A stretch of 6,344 nucleotides of DNA from contig JAFGIT010000422.1 in NCBI GenBank assembly GCA_016929465.1, positions 1 to 6,344 of the forward strand, in the 5' to 3' direction. The position numbers and the translations under genes were made by a program. The notes under the pieces are model-generated. The model saw nothing but the letters and a program-made list of their open reading frames with translations, was not told the DNA's origin and searched no databases. The DNA comes from JAFGIT01 sp016929465 [NCBI: Candidatus Coatesbacteria bacterium] (GTDB lineage Bacteria; B130-G9). Shown in pieces: positions 1 to 6,344 of the stretch (position 1 is the first letter of the stretch; the number at the start of each line of letters is the position of its first letter).

Positions 1-62
1 AAGTCCTTCTGCGCCGATGGTACTGCCCTCACTAGGGGTGGGAGAGTAGGTCGCCGCCGAGA
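1..62 (+). rRNA. rrf: 5S ribosomal RNA, 3' part (cut by window start)
   Basis: This is the 3' half of a 5S rRNA, the small RNA of the large ribosomal subunit. The block GCGCCGATGGTACTGCC (11-27), the hairpin CCCT-CACT-AGGG (26-37) and GGGAGAGTAGGTCGCC (40-55) are the standard helix IV/V and 3' strand of bacterial 5S. The 5' half lies before the window, so nothing suggests the gene is broken. The end near 62 is estimated from where pairing with the missing 5' strand should stop, just before a T-rich run. It is probably the last gene of an rRNA operon because a terminator follows at once. Two further copies of this 3' end lie downstream, near 899-957 and 2485-2530. Confidence 0.92.
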
Positions 63-78
63 TTTTTCTTTTTTACCC

Positions 79-108
79 GAGGCCCCCAAAGGGGCTTTTC
101 TATTTTTT
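79..108 (+). terminator. Intrinsic terminator of the rRNA operon
   Basis: GCCCC (82-86) pairs with GGGGC (91-95) across the loop CAAA, and the stem can extend outward with A-U and G-U pairs to 79/98. It is followed by TTTTCTATTTTTT. The stem, short loop and U-tract form a classic Rho-independent terminator placed about 17 bases after the 5S end, so rRNA transcription should stop before the toxin-antitoxin genes. Confidence 0.85.
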
Positions 109-277
109 GACACAGCCTCGAATCGCAAAGGCGCCCCTTCCATATTCCCGTGGCAGATGGGTCCATCCAATGAACTCCCGCCTTGAAAGAGGGAGCCAAT
201 GGCAGCCCCATGCGGTATCGTGGAAATGAAGTCCACGATTTGCCCATTTCTCCCCCTCCCGCAACGAAAGCTCTATT
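109..277. other. Non-coding stretch with small inverted repeats
   Basis: I see no convincing gene here. There are three inverted repeats in a row: GATGG-GT-CCATC (156-167), CTCCC/GGGAG (175-179 and 191-195), and a perfect 8-base pair ATCGTGGA/TCCACGAT (217-224 and 232-239, 7-base loop). None is followed by a T-tract, so they do not look like terminators. They could be structured RNA, protein-binding sites or part of a recombination site. Confidence 0.4.
217..239. repeat. Perfect 8-bp inverted repeat, 7-base loop
   Basis: ATCGTGGA at 217-224 is exactly complementary to TCCACGAT at 232-239. It lies about 120 bases before the antitoxin start and about 60 bases before the candidate promoter, so it could be an operator or an unrelated hairpin. 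No T-run follows. Confidence 0.5.
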
Positions 278-305
278 TTGGATGTGGGGCTCTATGTTGT
301 ATGAT
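278..305 (+). promoter_or_regulatory. Candidate sigma-70-type promoter for the toxin-antitoxin pair
   Basis: TTGGAT (278-283) and TATGAT (300-305) are separated by 16 bases and lie 55 bases before the antitoxin ATG. The -10 box matches the consensus at 5 of 6 positions and the -35 box at 4 of 6. The position fits, since the rRNA terminator lies between this gene pair and the 5S gene. This is a pattern match only. Confidence 0.35.
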
Positions 306-359
306 CAGCAGTCGTAAAGAAGTTTGGGATGACATAATAGGAATAAAAGGAGGCCATTC

Positions 360-599
360 ATGGCCAAAGCATTAGCAGAAATGACCGAGACGGAATTTGA
401 GGCCCTTGTCCAAAGGGTCGTGGATAGACGATTGAATGTGTGGCTTACCCAGCTCTTGGATGCACTTGCCGGCTCGAGCGAAGAGGAGCGAGCTGCTCTT
501 AAGCCAGAATTCGCGGAATCGCTCAAGCGATCCATCGAGCAGGCCGAGGCTGGCGAATTGACGAGCCTCGCATCTTTCCGCGTCTCACTCGGGAAATGA
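360..599 (+). CDS. Antitoxin of a type II toxin-antitoxin pair (79 aa)
   Basis: A small acidic protein that probably binds and neutralises the toxin encoded directly after it, and may repress its own promoter. The C-terminal stretch LKRSIEQAEAGELTSLASFR resembles the toxin-wrapping tail of antitoxins paired with RelE/ParE toxins, in which ESIxxAExGE-like segments are common. The N-terminal part (residues 1-35) is helical and charged, without a DNA-binding motif I can name, so the antitoxin family is not assigned. The ATG at 360 has an excellent ribosome-binding site, AAAGGAGG (346-353), 6 bases upstream. The stop overlaps the toxin start as ATGA (596-599), so the two are translationally coupled. 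Assignment rests mainly on size, tail and partner. Confidence 0.85.
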   Translation: MAKALAEMTETEFEALVQRVVDRRLNVWLTQLLDALAGSSEEERAALKPEFAESLKRSIEQAEAGELTSLASFRVSLGK

Positions 600-868
600 A
601 TCCGTTTACAGTCTATCTCACTCCAGAAGCGAAAAGAGATGTCGAGCGACTCGATCCGTCAATCTTATCGCGAGTACTCGACAAGCTCGAATGGATTGGT
701 CGAAATGCGGATCTCATTGATCATCATCAGCTGAAAGGTCTGCAATGGGGAAACTCGTTCAGATACCGGCTCGGGGATTACCGAATAATTTATCAGATGA
801 ACCATCATGAGCGGCAAGTGACCATTCTCAAAATCGCCCACAGGAGAGAAATCTATAGGAGTGAGTAG
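596..868 (+). CDS. RelE/ParE-family toxin (90 aa)
   Basis: A small basic toxin of the RelE/ParE fold. Members either cleave mRNA on the ribosome (RelE-like) or poison DNA gyrase (ParE-like). Visible family features are the N-terminal strand and helix TVYLTPEAKRDVERLD (5-20), the central RYRLGDYRIIY (56-66), and the C-terminal HRREIY (82-87), whose Arg and Tyr sit where RelE mRNA interferases place active-site residues. These favour the RelE mRNA-interferase side, though activity cannot be proven from sequence. The 90-residue length is normal and the frame is intact, so the toxin looks functional. Its ATG overlaps the antitoxin stop. The third copy of nothing else follows: about 30 bases after its TAG stop the second 5S 3' end begins. 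Confidence 0.93.
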   Translation: MNPFTVYLTPEAKRDVERLDPSILSRVLDKLEWIGRNADLIDHHQLKGLQWGNSFRYRLGDYRIIYQMNHHERQVTILKIAHRREIYRSE

Positions 869-898
869 AAGCAGGCGCTCAGATTGCTCAAGCAGAAT

Positions 899-957
899 CC
901 GCCCGTCAGTGCCGATGATCTGGCCTCTATAGGCCTGGGAGAGTAGGTCGCCGTCGA
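899..957 (+). pseudogene. 5S rRNA 3'-end fragment, copy 2
   Basis: GCCCGTCAGTGCCGATG (901-917) is typical 5S sequence. TGGGAGAGTAGGTCGCCG (936-953) is identical over 18 bases to 39-56 of the real 5S gene, and the next four bases differ only once. The hairpin between them differs from the real gene but still pairs: GGCCT (922-926), loop CTAT, AGGCC (931-935). No 5' half of a 5S gene is recognisable upstream, where the toxin gene ends at 868; the left edge, 880-900, is uncertain. The fragment is too short to be a working 5S rRNA. It may be the far-end repeat left by insertion of unit 1, or a recombination site. Confidence 0.85.
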
Positions 958-994
958 ACAAATCTCATTATTGCCCGCCATTCGGAGACTCAAG

Positions 995-1010
995 CCACTC
1001 CTTTGAGTGG
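995..1010. repeat. Inverted repeat after 5S copy 2
   Basis: CCACTC (995-1000) pairs perfectly with GAGTGG (1005-1010) across CTTT. It takes the place, relative to copy 2, of the terminator hairpin after the real 5S gene, but the bases following it (ATTAGATCG) are not a U-tract, so any terminator activity would be weak. It may be the decayed rRNA terminator. Confidence 0.45.
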
Positions 1011-1031
1011 ATTAGATCGAATCCCTATGTT
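1003..1031 (+). promoter_or_regulatory. Candidate promoter of the AbiTii-like/MNT operon
   Basis: TTGAGT (1003-1008) and TATGTT (1026-1031) are separated by 17 bases and lie about 50 bases before the preferred ATG at 1082. The match to sigma-70 consensus is moderate, at 4 of 6 in each box. It overlaps the right arm of the inverted repeat at 995-1010, which could affect initiation. Pattern match only. Confidence 0.28.
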
Positions 1032-1081
1032 ATTGTCAGGCGATAAACATCTGAAGTCTGCTGTTGGCAAAGAACTTGAGT

Positions 1082-2128
1082 ATGGCCAAGCGAATGAATG
1101 CAATAGAGAAGGTCGCTAAACTGGTATCGGAAGCGTTGGATGATCTGGATTCCAGCGATAAAAAGCTCAGCGCAGTCATACGAAAGGCAATCCGGATCGC
1201 CCGACTCAGGAATGACTTCGAAAATCTCTGGTGGTTGGAATATGAGATGTGTTCTATGGATGACGATGGTGCGAGAATGCGAGCCGGGCAGGAGATTAAG
1301 TCTCACCTGACCAAGAAGGATTATGATATTCTAAAGGAACGCTACGCTCATGCATATCAGAATGAACGGAAGCTAGGCATGTCCCTTGACCAGAGGGGCC
1401 AGATCAAAAGTAAAACCACTCTTTGCATCTTCCCCGTCGAGGAGATTGAGGACCGCGTCGCATTAATGGAGAAGGAAGCCGAAAGGACCTCAAATCATTT
1501 GCGTTACTCGCTAGGAGCAATCATTCAGGATAGGCTTGCAGTCATTACACGTATCCGCCAACGTGTGCATGCCTTTCTTAGCGAAACGGAAAGGCAACTG
1601 GCATTTGGGCAGCTCAATTCTGATATTTTTGAGCAGAATCGACTTTATGTCGACTCAAGGCTTCAAAAAATCGCGCCGGATATTCTCGAGAAATTCGCAT
1701 CGGCATATAAGCGATTGGGCGAAGGAGATTCTGAGGCACGAAGCCAGGCCCTGACCTCATGCCGGAGAATACTGAAGTCATTGGCGGACCACCTGTATCC
1801 TGCGACTCATCAGCCGGTGAAATGCGCTGACGGCAAGGAAAGGAAACTCACCGATGACAAATTCATCAATAGACTCCTGCAATTCATCGCAGAGAAGGTG
1901 AAGGGAAGGACATCGGGTGATCTGTTGCTCGCGGATCTAGAGGATCTAGGCGGGCGATTGGAGAAAGTCCATGATCTCAGCTGCAAGGGTGTGCATGCGG
2001 AGATCTCGTCTCTTGAGACCAACCAATGTGTGATCAAGACCTATTTACTTCTTGGCGACATTCTGCGCCTTGCTGAGGAAGGCTCCGGCTTATATTCGGA
2101 TCATACAAAGGAGTCTCACGATGAATGA
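1082..2128 (+). CDS. AbiTii-like protein, probable defence/toxin component (348 aa)
   Basis: Probably a phage-defence or toxin protein, acting together with the nucleotidyltransferase encoded next. Near the N-terminus, IRKAIRIAR (33-41) followed by FENLWWLEYEM (46-56) matches the pattern of AbiTii domains (basic helix, then xFxxWLExEL). The middle (about 90-200) is charged and helical. The C-terminus, with CKGVHAEIS (301-309) and CVIKTYLLLGDILRL, looks like an all-helical domain that I have seen attached to AbiTii proteins; whether it is a HEPN-type RNase is uncertain because no clean RxxxxH motif is present, only H305 in a KGVHAE setting. I prefer the ATG at 1082 over a TTG at 1064 in the same frame; neither has a strong ribosome-binding site, and an ATG at 1094 is also possible. 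The stop overlaps the next start as ATGA. The reading frame is intact. Confidence 0.8.
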   Translation: MAKRMNAIEKVAKLVSEALDDLDSSDKKLSAVIRKAIRIARLRNDFENLWWLEYEMCSMDDDGARMRAGQEIKSHLTKKDYDILKERYAHAYQNERKLGMSLDQRGQIKSKTTLCIFPVEEIEDRVALMEKEAERTSNHLRYSLGAIIQDRLAVITRIRQRVHAFLSETERQLAFGQLNSDIFEQNRLYVDSRLQKIAPDILEKFASAYKRLGEGDSEARSQALTSCRRILKSLADHLYPATHQPVKCADGKERKLTDDKFINRLLQFIAEKVKGRTSGDLLLADLEDLGGRLEKVHDLSCKGVHAEISSLETNQCVIKTYLLLGDILRLAEEGSGLYSDHTKESHDE

Positions 2129-2451
2129 TAATCGTCGATGATCGAATAATAGACCGAGCGCGGGCAGCACTGACAGTGATAGCCCGGGAAGCTCGGATTA
2201 GAGCGGCATTCCTATTCGGCTCGTATGTCGAGGGCGAAGCGGACGAATTCAGTGACATTGACATTGCCGCCTTTATCGATGGCCTTGAGAATTGGGATTT
2301 GAATCGGCGAATGAGAGAGGCAATCGAGCCTCAACGAGAAGTCGGCGATGACATCGAACTGCATTTTTTCCCTGCGGAGCTCTTGGTCAATCCCCCCAAG
2401 GCCAGCTTCGCTGCATATATCCAAAACCACGGTGTGAAGATTGATCTGTGA
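2125..2451 (+). CDS. MNT-type nucleotidyltransferase, probable antitoxin (108 aa)
   Basis: A minimal nucleotidyltransferase of the DNA polymerase beta superfamily. The motif FGSYVEGEADEFSDID (31-46) gives the G32-S33 turn and metal-binding D44 and D46; E78 in DDIELHFF (75-82) is the likely third acidic position, normally Asp. The end AYIQNHGVKI (97-106) matches the usual C-terminal strand of the family. In HEPN/MNT pairs the enzyme AMPylates its HEPN partner and so silences it. Here the partner is the AbiTii-like protein, so an equivalent regulatory role is inferred. The ATG at 2125 overlaps the preceding stop (ATGA). AAAGGAG (2107-2113) lies 11 bases upstream, rather far, which suggests coupling to the first gene. 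An out-of-frame ATG at 2121 opens only six codons. Confidence 0.88.
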   Translation: MIIVDDRIIDRARAALTVIAREARIRAAFLFGSYVEGEADEFSDIDIAAFIDGLENWDLNRRMREAIEPQREVGDDIELHFFPAELLVNPPKASFAAYIQNHGVKIDL

Positions 2452-2484
2452 ATTCGTCCCAGGGGCCATCCTTCTTCGCCGCGG

Positions 2485-2530
2485 GCGCCGATGCTACTGC
2501 CATCTCTGAAGGCATGAAAGTAACGTGCAG
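2485..2530 (+). pseudogene. 5S rRNA 3'-end fragment, copy 3 (decayed)
   Basis: The block 2485-2504 matches 11-30 of the real 5S gene at 18 of 20 bases. Over the full ungapped 46 bases (2485-2530 against 11-56) 31 match, the losses falling mostly in the 3' half. A short pairing TGCC/GGCA (2500-2502 region with 2511-2514) may replace the hairpin. Just upstream, TCCTTCTTCGCCG (2469-2481) also resembles TCCTTCTGCGCCG at 4-16 of the real gene, as if a few bases had been inserted between the two blocks. The fragment lies 34 bases after the nucleotidyltransferase stop and marks the right edge of the accessory stretch. Confidence 0.68.
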
Positions 2531-2562
2531 AACTTCTTATTATTTACCCGACGGCACAGGAA

Positions 2563-2585
2563 TGCCTCAATCTCCTGGCCAGGCA
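2563..2585. repeat. Inverted repeat between the converging operons
   Basis: TGCCT (2563-2567) is complementary to AGGCA (2581-2585), and the 10-base palindrome CCTGGCCAGG (2574-2583) overlaps its right arm. It stands after 5S copy 3 as the hairpins at 79-98 and 995-1010 stand after copies 1 and 2. It also lies just downstream of the minus-strand operon and might end its transcription, but no U-tract follows on either strand. Confidence 0.3.
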
Positions 2586-2618
2586 CCCAATGCCAAGGTC
2601 AGCATCCGCCCCATTCTA

Positions 2619-4442
<1,824 letters not shown>

Positions 4443-4448
4443 CTGCGC

Positions 4449-5030
4449 TCATTCCTCGACCTTTTCGATCTCCGGCAGGGAGTTGATCGCGGTCCCGCTC
4501 TTGATGATCATGATAAGGATGAAGACGGTCGCAGGAATCGTAAGCACGTAAGTAGAGCTTGGCCCTAAGAGCGCAATTTTATCTGAGATGAGGGGCAGGA
4601 TAGTGCCAAGCGTCAGATACGCGCATTTGATGCATATTATTACTGAGGTGATGAGATAGAGCCCATCCGGCAGTCGTTCGACATCGAAGCCATGACGCTC
4701 AATGAACTTGTTATAGTCCTTTGCGAATCCCCATGTCGCCCTGAATATCCAATATAGATGGAATATGGGGATCAAGAGCAGCCACGCAGCCGCAGCCGGA
4801 GATGTGCTTGCGTGCCCATCCTGGATTGCCTTCCAGGTCTTGTATATGAATGTTAGCAGGACCACGAGCACAAACACCTGGATCAGAGGAATTGTCAAAT
4901 AGAGCGCGGAGCTGACACCCTCGCCCTGGCGTGCAACCTGCGATATCCAATTCCCCGCTAACCAGGCCGCCAAGATGCCCACGCCATAAGCTATTGCGAA
5001 GAAAGTGGTCGAGATGCGTCTATTCGTCAT
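4449..5030 (-). CDS. Multi-pass membrane protein, paralogue C (193 aa)
   Basis: A membrane protein of unknown function, the third of three related tandem genes. Predicted hydrophobic segments lie near residues 8-30, 43-63, 79-100, 126-148 and 159-177. Shared with its neighbours are YKTWKAIQDG (63-72), LIPIFHLYWIFRATWGFAKD (86-105), a tail reading RLPDGLYLI, and AINSLPEIE near the end. His91 replaces the Asn of the other two copies. The architecture recalls DUF4328-like bacterial membrane proteins, but I cannot assign a family. The ATG has GGAG 8 bases upstream and overlaps the stop of paralogue B (ATGA, 5027-5030); the stop lies 6 bases before the DUF255 gene. Confidence 0.88.
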   Translation of the reverse strand: MTNRRISTTFFAIAYGVGILAAWLAGNWISQVARQGEGVSSALYLTIPLIQVFVLVVLLTFIYKTWKAIQDGHASTSPAAAAWLLLIPIFHLYWIFRATWGFAKDYNKFIERHGFDVERLPDGLYLITSVIICIKCAYLTLGTILPLISDKIALLGPSSTYVLTIPATVFILIMIIKSGTAINSLPEIEKVEE

Positions 5031-5701
5031 GTTGTGTTCTCCAAGTCGTCTGATTCCATCGAGCTCTGATAGTTGATCTCCACCGGCCGCAATGGGGGCA
5101 GCTTGTTTATCGCGTCACAGCTTCTCGAGATTATGAGTATTCCCAACACGAATATTGCTATTCCCATCAACTGGTTCATCAGAGATACCGTGGAGATTAC
5201 CATGACCGCAAAAACCTGCATCGGATTCTCGGGTGAAGGGTGCCCACTCAGGGAAACTCTGACGAAGAAAAGCCCGATGGCGCCCATCAGGAAGGACATC
5301 GAGGTTAGAATAGCATAGGCCAGATATACACCATTCTTCAATCGCGGGAGTTTGGCCTGGTGGCGCTTGAGCAGAGCATTGTACTCCCTGACGAAACCAG
5401 TCAGCACGTGGAATATCCAATAGAGATTGAAGATCGGAATGAATAGAAGACCCACCGCAAGACCGGCCGAAGTGCTTGTCTCCCCGTCCTGGATCTCCTT
5501 CCAGATTCGATAGATGAACACGAAATGGGTCACTATGAAGAAAATAATGGATATGGCAGTTGCCACGATGAAGGAAACACCGGCATAGCTGCCCAGAATC
5601 CCGGCGAATACGCCGCCGACAAATGCCATGAATATGGCAAATCCGAAGGACCCGCAATACGCCCAGAGAAATCCGCGCTTTGATATACGTTCGTCTCTCA
5701 A
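5027..5701 (-). CDS. Multi-pass membrane protein, paralogue B (224 aa)
   Basis: The second and longest of the three paralogues. Hydrophobic segments lie near residues 11-36, 42-63 and 80-101, with two more in the C-terminal half. The family signature is clear: YRIWKEIQDG (64-73), LFIPIFNLYWIF (86-97), REYNALLKRH and, near the C-terminus, CDAINKLPPL. Function is unknown. The start codon is TTG (5699-5701), overlapping the stop of paralogue A as TTGA, with GAGG 7 bases upstream; the protein sequence immediately after it (MRDERISKRG) aligns in length with the short charged N-terminus of paralogue C (MTNRRIS), supporting this start. Compared with C, it has an extended, acidic C-terminal tail (SSMESDDLENTT). 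Confidence 0.88.
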   Translation of the reverse strand: MRDERISKRGFLWAYCGSFGFAIFMAFVGGVFAGILGSYAGVSFIVATAISIIFFIVTHFVFIYRIWKEIQDGETSTSAGLAVGLLFIPIFNLYWIFHVLTGFVREYNALLKRHQAKLPRLKNGVYLAYAILTSMSFLMGAIGLFFVRVSLSGHPSPENPMQVFAVMVISTVSLMNQLMGIAIFVLGILIISRSCDAINKLPPLRPVEINYQSSMESDDLENTT

Positions 5702-6324
5702 TCCGCTGCCTCAACTTCGTTACTACTAATCATCTTCGAAGCGCTTCGCTCGCCGTCTTCCATTCTGGGCAGCGCATTTATCGCGTTACAGGTCTTCGAT
5801 ATAAACACGATCCCAGCAAATATCCAGAAGATCGGGATCGCCCTCGTGCTGTCGAAGAAGAGAAGGACCACGGCAATTGGTGTAGTCAGCGCGAATGCGG
5901 ATAATATCATATAGAGCCGTTCAGACAGCGGGGGAACATCGATCTTCTGCCGCTCGATCAGGCGGTTATACTCCGCGGCAAAGCCGCCGATCGCGCGAAA
6001 CACCCAGTAGAGATTGAACACCGGAATGAATAGATAATTGACCGCCGCGTTTGGTTTTATTTTCGTGCGCCCATCCTGAATAGCCCGCCAGCTCTTGTGT
6101 ATCACGTCGATGATTGCGTGGAACGAGAAAGCCAAAGCAACGAGCGAGAATGGGAGGGTCAAGACCACCCACATCGCTTGTCCGAAGGAATACTCGCGAA
6201 TTATGAAATAAAAGATGCCTATTCCGGCTGGGAATCCAGCAAGAAAGAACAGAATGTGTGCCACCTTGGATATCTTCTTCGCTCCCAGATATTCGCCCGG
6301 CGCCACATTCTCGGGCTCGAGCAT
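5698..6324 (-). CDS. Multi-pass membrane protein, paralogue A (208 aa)
   Basis: The first of the three paralogues in transcription order. Hydrophobic segments lie near residues 22-42, 50-75 and 93-112, plus two near 140-180. Signature motifs are HKSWRAIQDG (76-85), LFIPVFNLYWVF (98-109), AEYNRLIERQ, LSERLYMIL and CNAINALPRME. A soluble N-terminus of about 20 residues precedes the first membrane segment. The ATG has GGGAG 6 bases upstream. The frame stays open to the window edge, so a start further upstream cannot be ruled out, and the operon's promoter or earlier genes lie outside. The function is unknown; the conserved WxxIQDG loop between the second and third segments is the likely functional part. 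Confidence 0.87.
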   Translation of the reverse strand: MLEPENVAPGEYLGAKKISKVAHILFFLAGFPAGIGIFYFIIREYSFGQAMWVVLTLPFSLVALAFSFHAIIDVIHKSWRAIQDGRTKIKPNAAVNYLFIPVFNLYWVFRAIGGFAAEYNRLIERQKIDVPPLSERLYMILSAFALTTPIAVVLLFFDSTRAIPIFWIFAGIVFISKTCNAINALPRMEDGERSASKMISSNEVEAAD

Positions 6325-6344
6325 CTTTAGCTCCCGGAGGTTGC

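Larger units (their letters stand above)
57..953 (+). mobile_element. Putative cassette 1: toxin-antitoxin unit between two 5S 3' ends
   Basis: The bounds are set from the end of the conserved core TGGGAGAGTAGGTCGCCG in the real 5S gene (39-56) to the end of its identical copy (936-953). The unit holds the rRNA terminator, about 250 bases without a convincing gene, the antitoxin and the RelE-like toxin. No integrase, transposase or terminal inverted repeat is visible. The direct repeat at both ends is seen in the sequence; that the unit moved in as a cassette is inference, by analogy with elements that insert at tRNA or tmRNA 3' ends and leave a copy of that end on the far side. Confidence 0.45.
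954..2530 (+). mobile_element. Putative cassette 2: AbiTii-like/MNT unit between 5S 3' ends
   Basis: The unit runs from the end of the 5S core in copy 2 (953) to the equivalent point in copy 3 (2530). It contains one two-gene operon and no recombinase. It repeats the plan of unit 1: 5S end, A/T-rich tail, inverted repeat, leader, overlapping gene pair on the + strand, next 5S end. Movement as a cassette is inferred; the repeated architecture is directly visible. Confidence 0.42.

Noticed and set aside
32-247. Minus-strand reading frame of 71 codons over the 5S end
   Set aside because: It overlaps the 5S rRNA and its terminator, and its composition is that of chance translation.
199-375. Plus-strand 58-codon frame starting at ATG 199 and running into the antitoxin
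   Set aside because: It has no ribosome-binding site, an odd Cys- and Pro-rich composition, and it overlaps the candidate promoter, the strong antitoxin ribosome-binding site and the antitoxin start.
665-961. Minus-strand frame of 98 codons
   Set aside because: It is antisense to the clear RelE-like toxin and begins in 5S copy 2; a shadow frame.

Overview
The window reads as chromosomal DNA from a bacterium of roughly 50% GC; nothing in it lets me name a genus. It opens inside the 3' part of a 5S rRNA gene (1-62), the end of an rRNA operon, followed by a convincing intrinsic terminator (79-108).

From 110 to 2530 lies an accessory stretch holding two small gene units, both on the + strand. 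Unit 1 (about 57-953) carries a type II toxin-antitoxin pair: a 79-residue antitoxin and a 90-residue RelE/ParE-family toxin, overlapping by ATGA. Unit 2 (about 954-2530) carries an AbiTii-like protein with a conserved C-terminal GVHAE segment, overlapping by ATGA with a small MNT-type nucleotidyltransferase, which is a likely toxin-antitoxin or abortive-infection pair.

The most striking observation is that each unit ends in a copy of the 5S rRNA 3' end in the same orientation as the real one. Copy 2 (about 899-957) shares 18 consecutive identical bases with the real gene and keeps its hairpin by paired base changes. Copy 3 (2485-2530) is more decayed, with 31 of 46 positions matching. All three copies are followed at the same distance by an A/T-rich tract, CCCG and then an inverted repeat. 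The layout is 5S end - unit 1 - 5S end - unit 2 - 5S end. It suggests that the 3' end of the 5S gene serves as an insertion site for small defence-type cassettes that carry no recombinase. The mobility part is inference; the repeats are visible directly.

After copy 3 the window changes to a four-gene minus-strand operon converging on the cassettes. In transcription order it holds three paralogous multi-pass membrane proteins (208, 224 and 193 residues; 6324-5698, 5701-5027, 5030-4449), then a 607-residue thioredoxin-fold/glycosidase-like protein of the DUF255/YyaL/SPATA20 family (4442-2619). The genes overlap by 4 bases or lie 6 bases apart, so they are probably translationally coupled. Their shared role is unknown.
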